From Fischerella muscicola SAG 1427-1 = PCC 73103 (GTDB lineage Bacteria; Cyanobacteriota; Cyanobacteriia; Cyanobacteriales; Nostocaceae): a DNA stretch of 35,025 nucleotides. The DNA lies in contig NZ_AJLJ01000156.1 in assembly GCF_000317245.1 (NCBI RefSeq), forward strand, positions 1 to 35,025, in the 5' to 3' direction. The translations under genes and the position numbers were made by a program. Positions 7,947 through 17,045 of this stretch are shown in pieces (positions within the stretch are counted from its first letter, which is position 1; every line of letters begins with the position of its first letter). The notes beneath the pieces were generated by a model that was not told the DNA's origin, made no database searches, and saw only the letters and a program-made list of their open reading frames with translations.

Positions 7947-8705
7947 ATGGAATCTTCTTCCTTTTTAACTGTTAATGAGCAACAAATTTCGATTGGACAA
8001 GTAGTAAAATATTTGCAAAACTCTGGAAAACTAGGACAAGTTATCGGAGATATTCTACGTCAATATGTAATAGAAAAAGAATTAGAAACTCGCGAAGATA
8101 TAGCTATTAGTCCAGCACTCACTGAACAAGCAATTATTGATTTTCGACTCAAAAATCAACTCACAGATCCAAAAAGTTTTCAAGAATGGCTACAAAATAA
8201 TGGCAAAGACTATGATTCTTTCCACTCTGGTGTTGCTCTAGGCTTCAAGTTAGAAAAACTCAAAGCAGTAGTCACAGAACCCAAACTCCCAGAATATTTC
8301 ATCGAAAGAAAAATTTTCCTGGATCGGGTGGTTATTTCGCGAATAATTGTAGACAATCGAGAATTAGCCGAGGAATTACAAGCCCAAATTGAGGAAGGAG
8401 CTAGTTTTGAAGGATTAGCTAGAGAATATTCACTTACAGAGGATCGAATCGTCAACGGCATGATGGGCCCAGTCAGCAGAGGAACATTGCCTGATACACT
8501 CAGAGCAGCAATTGATGTGGCAAGCCCAATGGAAATAGTAGGGCCAATTGAGCTGGAAGAACGTTATGGTTTGTTTCGTGTAGAACAAATTTTGCCAGCT
8601 TCATTGGAAGATACTCAACTAAAGCAAGCACTACAGAATGAGTTGTTTGAGAAATGGCTAGCAGAGAAAATTCAGAAGCTAACGGTAAAACTGCAAGTGA
8701 ATTAA
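7947..8705 (+). CDS. Parvulin-type peptidyl-prolyl isomerase
   Basis: A 252-residue protein built like SurA/PrsA-type chaperones. It has an N-terminal helical region (about 1-110), then a PpiC/rotamase domain at about 125-235 with the family signatures FEGLAREYS, NGMMGPVSRGTLP and GPIELEERYGLFRVEQI, and a short C-terminal helix. No signal peptide or lipobox is visible, so it is probably cytoplasmic. Its last 52 bases overlap the start of the ABC exporter gene in another frame, which implies co-expression. Parvulin plus HlyB-like exporter pairs recur in cyanobacteria, suggesting the isomerase keeps export substrates competent, but that role is inferred. The ATG at 7947 is the only good start. 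The 297 bases upstream (7650-7946) hold no recognisable gene. Confidence 0.88.
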   Translation: MESSSFLTVNEQQISIGQVVKYLQNSGKLGQVIGDILRQYVIEKELETREDIAISPALTEQAIIDFRLKNQLTDPKSFQEWLQNNGKDYDSFHSGVALGFKLEKLKAVVTEPKLPEYFIERKIFLDRVVISRIIVDNRELAEELQAQIEEGASFEGLAREYSLTEDRIVNGMMGPVSRGTLPDTLRAAIDVASPMEIVGPIELEERYGLFRVEQILPASLEDTQLKQALQNELFEKWLAEKIQKLTVKLQVN

Positions 8706-11341
8706 ACCTGATAGATGATGAGTCTTCACATACAAAGGTGCTAGCCTCTCTACCTTGGACACAAGCACCGCTATGTTGGTTGAGTTCACAACAGCAAACC
8801 CTATTGCAACAAAAGTCAGAAACTCTACGTTTCGGTTTAGGAAAAAAAATCTGGCCAAAAGATGGGGTAGGTTATCAGTTTTTAATTGTTAGTGGTAAAG
8901 TCCGCCTGCGGGAAGAAGGAGTTGGTAAACCACTAGCAACTTTAACGGCGGGTGATTGGTTTGGTAGCTTGCAGAAATTGCCCCTGGAATGCAAAGCTGT
9001 AGCTGCTAGCAAAGATGTAGTAGTAGTACGTTGGCCTGTAACAGTATGGGCAGAAATTTGCACACCACAAATTGAGGAGTTTTGGGAAGGAGGGGAAGGA
9101 GACAAAGGGGACAAGGAAGATAAGGAAGACAAGGGGGACAAGGATTTCTCATACTCCCCCCATACCCCCACACCCCCACACCCCCACACCCCCCAGTTCC
9201 TTACTTCCAGTCAGCAGGTTTACCCGTTTGTTGCTAGTCGGAATACGGCTGCTGCTTGTTTAACAATGGTGGCGCAACAGTTAGATCAACCCGTGAAGTT
9301 GGAATGGGTACAACGGCAAGTCAGAGGACAGCAGCCAAAACATGTTGTAGAAGCAGGAGAAAAGTTAGGCTTTGTACTGCGACGATTGCAAGTGAGTTGG
9401 ATGGATTTGCAGCAGTTGTCATTTCCGGCTTTATTGCAGTGGGGTGAATCACCGGAAGCTGATGGTAACTGGGTGGTAGTTTATGCTGTTAGGGGCGATC
9501 GCTTACTCATAGCCAATCCTCTCAATGGCGATCACACTTGTGAAATTTTATCGCAGTCATTGGTAGAAGAGTATTGGAATGGGCAACTGTGGCAAGTAGA
9601 GTTAATTCAAAAGCAGGAAAAATTTAACCTCAATTGGTTTCTACCAGCTGTCTGGCAATATCGGGGACTATTAGGAGAAGTGTTGCTGGCGTCTTTGACA
9701 TTACAAATGCTGGGGTTAGCAACGCCACTCATTACCCAAGTTGTAATCGATAAAGTCATGGTACAAGAGAGTTTGGCGACTCTTGATGTCATGGCGATCG
9801 CATTGTTATTAGTGGCAATTTTTGAGGCTACACTTGGTATTCTACGGCTATTCGTCTTTACTCACACCGCCCGACGCTTAGATTTAAGTTTGTCCGCCCA
9901 GCTATTTCGCCACTTGATGCGCTTACCTTTGGCTTACTTTGAATCACGGCGGGTAGGAGACACAGTTGCACGGGTGCAAGAACTGGAACAAATTCGTCAG
10001 TTTCTCACTGGTACAGCTTTGACTGTGGTGTTAGACAGTGTTTTTGCTGTGGTGTATCTGGTATTGATGTTCTACTACAGCATTCCCCTGACCTTGGTAG
10101 CGTTAGCGGTGCTACCCTTATTTGCGATTCTGACACTAGTAGCTACACCAATTCTTCGCAACTGGCTAAACGAAACCTTTAATCGCAGTGCTGATAGCCA
10201 GTCATTTTTGGTAGAAACAGTGACAGGAATTCATTCTGTGAAAGCCCATGCAGCTGAAGCAGTAGCACGCGATCGCTGGGAAGGTTTATTTGCTCGTTTT
10301 ATCCGCACAGGTTTTAAAGCTTCCACCACTTCTAATATCAGCAGCAATATCGGTGACTTCTTAACTAATTTCTCTAGCCTACTGATTCTCTGGTTTGGTG
10401 CTAAGTTAGTCATCGAAAACAAACTTACAGTTGGTCAACTTGTTGCTTTTCAAATGCTTTCTGGTAGAGTGACTGGCCCATTGTTGCGGTTAGTGCAACT
10501 ATGGCAAAATCTGCAACAAGTTCTGCTTTCCGTAGACAGAATAGGCGATATTCTCAACGTCGCCCCAGAAGCAGAACCAGGTACAGGTTTAGTTTTACCA
10601 CCTTTGAAAGGCCAAGTCGCTTTTGATCAAGTATTTTTCCGCTACCGCCAAAATACTGAACCTGTGCTGCGGGGTATTTCCTTCAACGTGCAGCCAGGGC
10701 AATTCGTTGGTATTGTGGGACGTAGTGGTTCTGGTAAGAGTACCCTTTCTAAACTTTTGCAACGTCTTTATCAAATTGAATCAGGACGTATCCTGATTGA
10801 CGGTTTTGATATTAAAAGTGCTGATCTAACTTCCTTGCGTCAACAGATTAGCGTTGTTTTGCAAGAAGACTTTTTATTCAACGGTTCGATTTTGGATAAC
10901 ATCACCCTGGGGAATCCAGAAATCACCGCCGAACAAGTAGTAGAAGCTGCTAGACTTGCTGTTGCCCATGACTTTATCAGTGAATTACCGCACGGTTACG
11001 AAACCAATGTTGGTGAACGAGGTACAGCTTTATCTGGAGGACAACGCCAACGCATCGCCCTAGCGCGGTTGTTTCTTTCCCAAGCACCGATTTTAATATT
11101 AGATGAAGCTACCAGCGCCCTGGATAGTGAAACCGAACAACAGGTACTGCAAAACTTGCAAGCAGTTTCTCAAGGACGAACTGTGTTTTTAATTGCTCAC
11201 CGCTTTGCACCTTTAAAACGTGCTGATTTAATTTTGGTGTTAGAAAAAGGAGTTCTGATCGAACGCGGTACACATACAGATTTGTTGCAGCAAAAAGGTT
11301 TGTATTGGTCGCTGTATCAACGACAGCAGTTTAATATTTAG
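8654..11341 (+). CDS. Type I secretion ABC transporter with cNMP-like and degenerate C39 domains
   Basis: An 895-residue exporter. Domains in order: a cyclic-nucleotide-binding-like beta domain (about 50-140, with FLIVSGKVRL and LTAGDWFG); a Lys/Asp/Pro-rich linker (about 145-185) encoded by repeat DNA; a C39-peptidase-like domain (about 188-315); a six-helix transmembrane domain (about 335-625); and an ATPase with Walker A GRSGSGKS (689-696), Q-loop Gln737, signature LSGGQ (793-797), Walker B ILILDEAT (813-820) and His849. In the C39 domain the positions expected for catalytic Cys, His and Asp read Thr198, Asn272 and Asn288. It is therefore probably a HlyB-like non-cleaving docking domain. 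Overall it resembles HlyB/HetC-type transporters. No HlyD-type adaptor gene is adjacent. It is translationally linked to the upstream parvulin. The substrate is unknown. Confidence 0.9.
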   Translation: MASRENSEANGKTASELNLIDDESSHTKVLASLPWTQAPLCWLSSQQQTLLQQKSETLRFGLGKKIWPKDGVGYQFLIVSGKVRLREEGVGKPLATLTAGDWFGSLQKLPLECKAVAASKDVVVVRWPVTVWAEICTPQIEEFWEGGEGDKGDKEDKEDKGDKDFSYSPHTPTPPHPHTPQFLTSSQQVYPFVASRNTAAACLTMVAQQLDQPVKLEWVQRQVRGQQPKHVVEAGEKLGFVLRRLQVSWMDLQQLSFPALLQWGESPEADGNWVVVYAVRGDRLLIANPLNGDHTCEILSQSLVEEYWNGQLWQVELIQKQEKFNLNWFLPAVWQYRGLLGEVLLASLTLQMLGLATPLITQVVIDKVMVQESLATLDVMAIALLLVAIFEATLGILRLFVFTHTARRLDLSLSAQLFRHLMRLPLAYFESRRVGDTVARVQELEQIRQFLTGTALTVVLDSVFAVVYLVLMFYYSIPLTLVALAVLPLFAILTLVATPILRNWLNETFNRSADSQSFLVETVTGIHSVKAHAAEAVARDRWEGLFARFIRTGFKASTTSNISSNIGDFLTNFSSLLILWFGAKLVIENKLTVGQLVAFQMLSGRVTGPLLRLVQLWQNLQQVLLSVDRIGDILNVAPEAEPGTGLVLPPLKGQVAFDQVFFRYRQNTEPVLRGISFNVQPGQFVGIVGRSGSGKSTLSKLLQRLYQIESGRILIDGFDIKSADLTSLRQQISVVLQEDFLFNGSILDNITLGNPEITAEQVVEAARLAVAHDFISELPHGYETNVGERGTALSGGQRQRIALARLFLSQAPILILDEATSALDSETEQQVLQNLQAVSQGRTVFLIAHRFAPLKRADLILVLEKGVLIERGTHTDLLQQKGLYWSLYQRQQFNI
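9083..9195. repeat. Repeat-derived linker inside the exporter gene
   Basis: A purine-rich half made of units like gacaag and gggg (about 9083-9145) is followed by a pyrimidine-rich half of repeated acacccccac units (about 9155-9195). It stays in frame and encodes a Gly/Asp/Lys/Glu run, then a Thr/Pro/His run, between the cNMP-like and C39-like domains. Similar ggggacaagg...cccccacac blocks are typical intergenic repeats of filamentous cyanobacteria. Confidence 0.65.
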
Positions 11342-11374
11342 TAGAAGAGAAGCTAGAGAATCAACAAAATTCTA

Positions 11375-11400
11375 CGTGCGTTAGCAAAGCCTAACGCACG
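11375..11400. terminator. Hairpin after the exporter gene
   Basis: A perfect 10-bp stem (cgtgcgttag / ctaacgcacg) with a 6-base loop lies 34 bases after the exporter stop. It lacks a clear T run, so it is either a weak terminator or a copy of the gtgcgttag palindromic repeat seen again at 27741-27771. Confidence 0.5.
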
Positions 11401-11570
11401 CTATTGGTATTGAATCTGAGCAAAGACAGGCGATCGCGAAACTAAAAGATACTTAAGGTTAACGCAGATGCTGAAACGTTTCTCCTTTGGTAATGTCAAA
11501 ATACAAAAAGGAGACTAATTTTGTCATTGCATTTTTTATCATTTGAAACATCCATCGCTGGAACAATATA

Positions 11571-12902
11571 ATGCAATTAGAATTCAACTTTTTTCAGCAC
11601 TGGTATCCTCTTTCACCCGTTGAAGACTTAGACCCCAAAAGACCAACACCGATTACACTTCTGGGACTGCGCTTAGTCATCTGGAAGCCTCACTCATCAC
11701 AGACTTATCGCGTATTTTTAGATCAATGTCCTCATCGTCTTGCACCCTTAAGTGAGGGACGGATTGATGACAAAACGGGTAATTTGATGTGTAGTTATCA
11801 TGGATGGCAATTTGATCAGCAAGGAATTTGTACTAACATTCCCCAAGCAGAAAATCCAGAACTTGTGAGTAAGAATAAAGAAAACCTGTGTGCAGTTACC
11901 TTACCAGTTCGTCAAGCACAGGATCTACTTTGGGTGTGGCCTGATGCTAAATCAGCGGATCTCGCAGCGACTACAGCTTTACCTCTATCACCGCAAGTCG
12001 ATGCAAGCAAAGGTTTTGTTTGGTCTTCTTTTGTACGTGACTTGGAATATGATTGGGAAATTCTGGTTGAAAACGTCGCAGACCCTAGTCATGTTCCTTT
12101 TGCTCATCATGGAGTCCAGGGCGATCGCGCACAAGCAAAACCTATACCAATTAAAATAGTACAATCAACACCAAATTTGATTGAAGCAGCAACTATCGGA
12201 CGCTTTCAAACAACAATCACTTTTGAACCACCTTGTCGGTTGGAGTATGCAATCAAATTTGATGATACCGCAAAGCAATTTGGACTTGTAACTTATTGTA
12301 TGCCAGTATCTCCTGGTAAATCTCGGATTGTGGCTCAGTTTCCCCGTAACTTTGCCAAAACAGTTCATCGTCTTATACCCCGTTGGTGGGATCACATTAG
12401 CGAACGTAATGAAGTTCTTGATGGAGATATGGTGCTTCTACAACAGCAAGAGTATTTTCTCCAACAGACAGAATCGTCGCAAAGCTGGAAAACAGTCTAT
12501 AAACTACCTACCAGTGCTGACCGTTTAGTGATTGAGTATAGAAATTGGTTTGATAAGTATTGTCATGGACAGTTACCGTGGAGTGAAGTGGGAATAAGTG
12601 TTCCAAAAATCAGGAATATCAATGAAAATCGCGAGCAAGTTTTGGATCGTTACAAACAACACACGCAGCATTGTAATAGTTGTCGGGGTGCGCTGAAAGT
12701 TGTGCAACGCTTACAAATAGCACTTTTAGCATACTTTGCTATTACTGTTGCTGGAGTTGCTGTTCTTCCCGATGCACTTCGAGTCCAGCTTGGTTTACCG
12801 CTAGTGATCACAGCCCTACTGGGACTTGCAGCTTATGCTTGGTTAAAATTCTGGCTTAGTCCTAAATTTTATTTTGTGGACTATGTTCATGCAAATAGAT
12901 AG
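11571..12902 (+). CDS. Rieske [2Fe-2S] oxygenase, pheophorbide a oxygenase-like
   Basis: A 443-residue protein with the architecture of the PaO/TIC55/ACD1 family. The Rieske cluster ligands are Cys53-Pro-His55 and Cys74-x-x-His77. The mononuclear-iron motif ENVADPSHVPFAHHG spans 167-181, with Asp171, His174 and His179. A C-terminal redox CxxC is at Cys368/Cys371. Two hydrophobic helices at about 381-400 and 405-427 would anchor it to a membrane. The family oxidises chlorophyll catabolites or other hydrophobic rings using electrons from ferredoxin. The precise substrate cannot be read from sequence, and cyanobacterial members are functionally diverse. The gene stands alone and converges on the GNAT gene. 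Confidence 0.88.
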   Translation: MQLEFNFFQHWYPLSPVEDLDPKRPTPITLLGLRLVIWKPHSSQTYRVFLDQCPHRLAPLSEGRIDDKTGNLMCSYHGWQFDQQGICTNIPQAENPELVSKNKENLCAVTLPVRQAQDLLWVWPDAKSADLAATTALPLSPQVDASKGFVWSSFVRDLEYDWEILVENVADPSHVPFAHHGVQGDRAQAKPIPIKIVQSTPNLIEAATIGRFQTTITFEPPCRLEYAIKFDDTAKQFGLVTYCMPVSPGKSRIVAQFPRNFAKTVHRLIPRWWDHISERNEVLDGDMVLLQQQEYFLQQTESSQSWKTVYKLPTSADRLVIEYRNWFDKYCHGQLPWSEVGISVPKIRNINENREQVLDRYKQHTQHCNSCRGALKVVQRLQIALLAYFAITVAGVAVLPDALRVQLGLPLVITALLGLAAYAWLKFWLSPKFYFVDYVHANR

Positions 12903-12917
12903 GGAAACAGTTCGTAG

Positions 12918-12935
12918 TAAGCACTTAAGTGCTTA
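12918..12935. terminator. Palindrome between convergent genes
   Basis: The 18-base perfect palindrome taagcacttaagtgctta lies 15 bases after the oxygenase stop and runs into the stop codon of the convergent acetyltransferase gene. A role as a shared bidirectional terminator is plausible, but the stem is AT-rich and there is no long T run. Confidence 0.35.
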
Positions 12936-13412
12936 TAATACTTTCTCCATGAACACAGTACATAGACTTTCATTATACCGTTCAATCGAGTAAAAACCAA
13001 GTTTTCTGTAAAGTTTGAGTGCTTGTGGTTGTCGCTCTTCCTTGGCTAAGTCAAGTCTGACTTTGCAATACTCTGCTTGCTGTGCAGAATCGAAGAGCAT
13101 TTGAGCCATTTTCCAGCCGAAACCCTGTCCTCGATACTCTTTGAGAAACCACATTCGTTTGAGTTCACAGATTTCATCATCGAGTCGTCGAATCGCCCCA
13201 GTACCTACAACTTGTTCATCATCGACCAAAACCAAGAACGTACCGCCATTGTCAAAATAGTGTGAGTGCACATTCTCGATATCAGACATGGAATCAATTC
13301 GCCTCAAATCTGCTTCGGTCAGTACACCTTGCCAAATTTCTAGGGAAACTCCCATAACTATTTGCTTGGCTTGTTCGATTTCATGTTGCTGGATTGGTCT
13401 AATCTCAACCAT
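12933..13412 (-). CDS. GNAT family N-acetyltransferase
   Basis: A 159-residue single-domain GNAT protein. The acetyl-CoA-binding motif A reads LKRMWFLKEYRGQGFGWKMA at about residues 84-103, with the RxxGxG pyrophosphate loop. Motif B lies near ALKLYRKLGFYSIERY (about 131-146). The length is normal for the fold. The acceptor substrate cannot be predicted. The gene starts at an ATG at 13412, just downstream of the murB end on the same strand, separated by a small hairpin. Confidence 0.88.
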   Translation of the reverse strand: MVEIRPIQQHEIEQAKQIVMGVSLEIWQGVLTEADLRRIDSMSDIENVHSHYFDNGGTFLVLVDDEQVVGTGAIRRLDDEICELKRMWFLKEYRGQGFGWKMAQMLFDSAQQAEYCKVRLDLAKEERQPQALKLYRKLGFYSIERYNESLCTVFMEKVL

Positions 13413-13451
13413 TGGCTTTGCTCTGATTGTACAAACTATCTACCAACCAAA

Positions 13452-13474
13452 AGCGCCAGCAAGAAGCTGACGCT
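13452..13474. terminator. Hairpin downstream of murB
   Basis: A 9-bp stem with one mismatch (agcgccagc / gctgacgct) and a 5-base loop lies 33 bases past the murB stop on the minus strand and before the acetyltransferase start. It could end the murC-murB transcript. Confidence 0.4.
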
Positions 13475-13506
13475 CACAATCATGAATATAAATCACAACT
13501 ATCAAA

Positions 13507-14502
13507 TCAACAAATTGCTGGGAATTCTCCCAACATTTTGACTTCTGGTTCTAATAAAATTGACCAGTGATCCTGTACTTGATACTGCACATGACGAATG
13601 AGATTAAAAATATCCCAGGCACTCGCACCACCGCAGTTGACGATAAAATTAGCGTGGCGTTGTGCTACTTGTGCGTTACCAATTTGGAAGCCTTTTAAAC
13701 CAGTTTGTTCGATTAACCAGCCTGCGGAATAGGGTTTGGGGTTGCGGAAAACGCTACCGCAACTAGGTTTGTCGTAGGGTTGTGTTGTCAGTCGGTGTTG
13801 TTTGTGTTGCTTGGTCGTTGCAATTACAAACGCGGGGTCAGCACCGGGTTGCATTCGGAATGTGGCTTGGGTAACAATGCGATTGCTACCTTGTAAAATA
13901 GAAGTACGATAGCTATAACCCAATTCCTCACTAGTAAGAGTTTCTACTGTGCCATCAGGTGAAAGTACTTGAGCGCTAACTAAGATATCTGCAATACAGC
14001 TATTATGCGCTCCTGCATTCATCACCACCGCACCACCAACGGTTCCAGGTATACCTACAGACCATTCTAGACCCTGCCATCCTTGCTCTGCGGCTGCCAT
14101 TGCCAAACCGGGAATAGGTTCCCCAGCAGCTACGGTTAATAGACCTGTTTCTAAGTCAAAATGAGTTTGACGAAGGCGACGAGTAGCGATGACTAAGCCT
14201 GGAATTCCGCGATCGCTTACTAGCAAGTTAGAACCTGCTCCCAATACTGTTACTCGTAAACCTTCCTCTTTTGCATACCTTAAACTAGCGTACATTGCTT
14301 CGATGTTACGTGGAGCAACATACCATTCTGCTGGCCCTCCTACTCTGTAGGAGGTATATGCTGACAGAGAAACTTGTGGTTTGATCGCACAGTTAGTACC
14401 AAGTAAGGGAATTTCCTTAATATCGGAATTAGTCGTTTGTTGTTTATTTACAGTCACACCAGAATTTGTGCAGACATCTACACCTGCCTGGGAAATTGCC
14501 AT
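13507..14502 (-). CDS. murB: UDP-N-acetylenolpyruvoylglucosamine reductase MurB
   Basis: MurB reduces UDP-GlcNAc-enolpyruvate to UDP-MurNAc with NADPH and FAD in peptidoglycan synthesis. I chose the ATG at 14502 (331 residues, MAISQ...) because the longer frame begins at a TTG and adds a basic segment not expected in the family. Counted from 14502, FAD-site motifs are YRVGGPA (52-58), [12 protein letters not shown] (86-97) and [16 protein letters not shown] (150-165). Catalytic residues appear as Arg199 in SYRTS, Ser250 in CGSVFRNP and Glu320 in LEPEVK. The GSVFRNP form fits type II MurB. It follows murC on the same strand after about 120 bases, the common cyanobacterial order. Confidence 0.95.
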   Translation of the reverse strand: MAISQAGVDVCTNSGVTVNKQQTTNSDIKEIPLLGTNCAIKPQVSLSAYTSYRVGGPAEWYVAPRNIEAMYASLRYAKEEGLRVTVLGAGSNLLVSDRGIPGLVIATRRLRQTHFDLETGLLTVAAGEPIPGLAMAAAEQGWQGLEWSVGIPGTVGGAVVMNAGAHNSCIADILVSAQVLSPDGTVETLTSEELGYSYRTSILQGSNRIVTQATFRMQPGADPAFVIATTKQHKQHRLTTQPYDKPSCGSVFRNPKPYSAGWLIEQTGLKGFQIGNAQVAQRHANFIVNCGGASAWDIFNLIRHVQYQVQDHWSILLEPEVKMLGEFPAIC

Positions 14503-14621
14503 ATTTACCAGAATCTGTTTTATTTTGATGTTTATCCACCGTAGTAACACGGTAATTTTTTGATGCAATAAAAGAAATTTACAAAACTGACACTATGCCA
14601 GAAAACTAGTTTGTGAAACTT

Positions 14622-16085
14622 TTAAGATGTTGCTGTAGCTGGCTGACGAAGTGTAGCAATTACCTCCGGAATCACCTGATTTAAATTTCCAGCTCCTAAA
14701 AACAACGCTAAGTCTCCAGAATGTAGTGTTTGCTGTAAGAAATCACACATAGAACTGAGATTTGCTTGATACTTAACTTGCGGATGATGCTTGGCAACTT
14801 CCTGTGCTAGTTGTTCACCGCTTACCTGTCCTAAGTTGACTTCCCCGGCGCTGTAAATGTCAGTCAGTATAACTACATCAGCATGGGTAAAAGATTCGGC
14901 AAATTCTTCTAAAAATGCCAGTGTACGGCTGTAGCGATGGGGTTGGAAGATGGCGACTACTCTTTGTCCTGGTCTTGCTTGCAGACGTGCTGCTGCTAAA
15001 GTTGCCCGAATTTCGCTGGGATGATGAGCATAGTCATCAATAAATGTGATACCATGAGCTTCACCCCGAAATTCAAAGCGGCGTCTTGCACCTTCAAAAG
15101 TCGCAAGACCTTTGGCAATTTCACCAAATTCTAATCCCAAAACGCGACCAACGGCCACTGCTGCTAGAGCATTGCTAAGGTTGTGGCGACTGAGCAAACG
15201 TAACTTTAACACACCCAAGGCTTTGCCCCGCTCCCAAACTAAAGCGGTAGTGCCATCAGCACGATAATCTATATTTGTAACGGTATAATCTGCACCTGTG
15301 TCTGAATATAAGCTATAACTAATTGTTGGTTGAAAGCGATCGCGCACCGTTGCACAATCAATGCTAGCCACTAGAGTCTTACAACTTTTAGCAAAGGTAT
15401 GGAAAATCTCCACTACTTCTTCTAAATTGTCGTAGTGATCAGGATGGTCTAGTTCAATATTCGTGATTACACCGATTTCTGGGGCATGTTTGACTAATGA
15501 ACCATCTGATTCATCTGCTTCAGCTACTAAGTAGCGACTTTGCCCTAATCTAGCGTTACCTTCCCAAGCATTGACTTCACCACCAATTAAAATTGTGGGA
15601 TCAAGACCCGCTTCCAGTAACATATATCCAATCATGCTACTAGTGGTGGTTTTGCCATGAGTTCCGGCAACTGCAATGCTATCATATTCAGAAATTAAAT
15701 TTGCCAATACATCTGAACGATGGAAAATTGGGCAGCCTAATTCTAATGCTGCTTTATATTCCAAATTATTAGTATTTATTGCTGTTGAACAAATTACTTG
15801 TGGTAATTGTGCCACTTTATCAGTTGACACATGATTTTTAGTATTTAAGACTACTTGATTTTGATTCTCTTTTGGATGAAAGAATTCCAAATTGCTTGCT
15901 TCTTGCTTGGCAAAAATATGAGCACCGATAGATTCCAATTTACAAGTTATATGATTTGGGCGAAGATCCGAACCAGAAACTGGCAATTGTCGTTTTGCTA
16001 GCACGTATGCCAAAGCAGACATACCTATGCCACCAATCCCAATAAAATGAAATGGTCTACCGCTAAAGTCTACAGAATTTTTCAT
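14622..16085 (-). CDS. murC: UDP-N-acetylmuramate--L-alanine ligase MurC
   Basis: A 487-residue cytoplasmic Mur ligase that adds L-Ala to UDP-MurNAc using ATP. The N-terminal Rossmann motif FIGIGGIGMSALA is at about 14-26. The ATP-binding P-loop GTHGKTTT is at 141-148. Downstream are the AEADESDGS acidic motif, the NIELDHPDHY metal/substrate segment, RHNLSNALAA, and the C-terminal domain signature DDYAHHPSEIRATL with PHRYSRT. All key residues look intact. There is a poorly conserved insertion-like stretch at about residues 70-95, before the CSTAI segment. It is the first gene of the probable murC-murB operon, and its promoter must lie in the spacer shared with nadD. Confidence 0.96.
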   Translation of the reverse strand: MKNSVDFSGRPFHFIGIGGIGMSALAYVLAKRQLPVSGSDLRPNHITCKLESIGAHIFAKQEASNLEFFHPKENQNQVVLNTKNHVSTDKVAQLPQVICSTAINTNNLEYKAALELGCPIFHRSDVLANLISEYDSIAVAGTHGKTTTSSMIGYMLLEAGLDPTILIGGEVNAWEGNARLGQSRYLVAEADESDGSLVKHAPEIGVITNIELDHPDHYDNLEEVVEIFHTFAKSCKTLVASIDCATVRDRFQPTISYSLYSDTGADYTVTNIDYRADGTTALVWERGKALGVLKLRLLSRHNLSNALAAVAVGRVLGLEFGEIAKGLATFEGARRRFEFRGEAHGITFIDDYAHHPSEIRATLAAARLQARPGQRVVAIFQPHRYSRTLAFLEEFAESFTHADVVILTDIYSAGEVNLGQVSGEQLAQEVAKHHPQVKYQANLSSMCDFLQQTLHSGDLALFLGAGNLNQVIPEVIATLRQPATATS

Positions 16086-16426
16086 CGATTACTCCTCTAA
16101 CACCACACCACACCATCATCACAAATAACACGCGTATCATAACAGGATTTTGTTTTTTAAAGATACTACCTTTGTGTAAATCTCATACTCATGATTAGTT
16201 GATTTTGATTCTCAGATGACATTACTTCAGGATGATTTTAACCTCGTTAGTGGTTTTTCTCTTCCTGAACTAATATTATGTTTATTCTGTAAATTTCTGC
16301 ATCTTCGGGAAATATACAACTGTATTTTCAAACACATAATTTTGGTTTCATTCCTGGAATTAGCTATAATACATAGACTGAGGTTAATTACTTTAATATC
16401 GACTCAAGAGAAATTAAAGAGAGTGG
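16086..16426. promoter_or_regulatory. Divergent intergenic region, murC / nadD
   Basis: A 341-base AT-rich spacer between divergently transcribed murC and nadD, which must supply both promoters. A GAGAGTGG purine stretch just before 16427 can serve as the nadD ribosome-binding site. No RNA gene or repeat family was recognised. An 81-codon open frame here overlaps the nadD start out of frame and shows no protein-like features. Confidence 0.45.
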
Positions 16427-17041
16427 ATGCAACAAATCGCAATTTTTGGTGGCACATTTGACCCTGTTCATTGCGGACATCTCATCGTAGCCAAAACTGC
16501 TCTCAATCAAATACCCCTAGAAAAGATTATTTGGGTGCCGTCAGCAAATCCTCCTCATAAAAAAGCGGCTTCGTTTCAACATCGTTTTGCCATGCTGCAA
16601 GCAGCGACAACAGACAATTCAGCATTTGCTGTTTCACCGATTGAGCAATTGCAATCTGGTACTTCTTATGCGATCAATACTCTGATTGATTTATCCACTT
16701 TTTACCCCAATACTCATTGGTATTGGATTGTTGGCCTAGATACCTTCCAAACGTTACCACGGTGGTATCGCGGACAGGAATTAGCACAATTATGTGATTG
16801 GTTAATCGCACCCCGATCTCTTGGTAGTGAATGTATAACTCAAACTGATTTAATCTGCAAGGAGGTGGAGCAAAAACTGGCAAAGCAGTTTTATAGCATA
16901 AATTGGTGCTTATTGCATACCCCTTTAGTTGGAATTTCTTCAAGTATGATTCGTAACTTGTGTCGCGATCGCCAATCGATTCGTTACCTAGTCCCGGAAT
17001 CAGTCCGAAGTTACATAGCTGATCACAATCTCTATGGTTGA
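16427..17041 (+). CDS. nadD: Nicotinate-nucleotide adenylyltransferase NadD
   Basis: A 204-residue nucleotidyltransferase of the NadD family, forming deamido-NAD from nicotinate mononucleotide and ATP. The T/HIGH-type motif GGTFDPVHCGHL spans 8-19, the WVPSANPPHKK substrate loop 36-46, and WIVGLDTF-type residues 100-107. The second signature ISSSMIR is at 170-176, matching the ISSTxIR consensus with Ser and Met substitutions. Length is normal. The start ATG at 16427 is preceded by GAGAGTGG. It lies upstream of gap2 but is separated by about 240 bases of repeats and promoter, so it is probably a separate transcript. Confidence 0.93.
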   Translation: MQQIAIFGGTFDPVHCGHLIVAKTALNQIPLEKIIWVPSANPPHKKAASFQHRFAMLQAATTDNSAFAVSPIEQLQSGTSYAINTLIDLSTFYPNTHWYWIVGLDTFQTLPRWYRGQELAQLCDWLIAPRSLGSECITQTDLICKEVEQKLAKQFYSINWCLLHTPLVGISSSMIRNLCRDRQSIRYLVPESVRSYIADHNLYG

Positions 17042-17045
17042 AGTA

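Noticed and set aside
8875..9189. 104-codon minus-strand open frame in the exporter gene
   Set aside because: It is antisense to a confident coding region, and its low-complexity Ser/Pro composition comes from the repeat block.
14503..14568. Extended N-terminus of murB from a TTG at 14568
   Set aside because: The added residues are basic and hydrophobic with no family counterpart, and an ATG at 14502 gives a normal start.
16216..16461. 81-codon open frame before nadD
   Set aside because: It overlaps the nadD start in another frame and lies in an AT-rich promoter region. It shows no family features.
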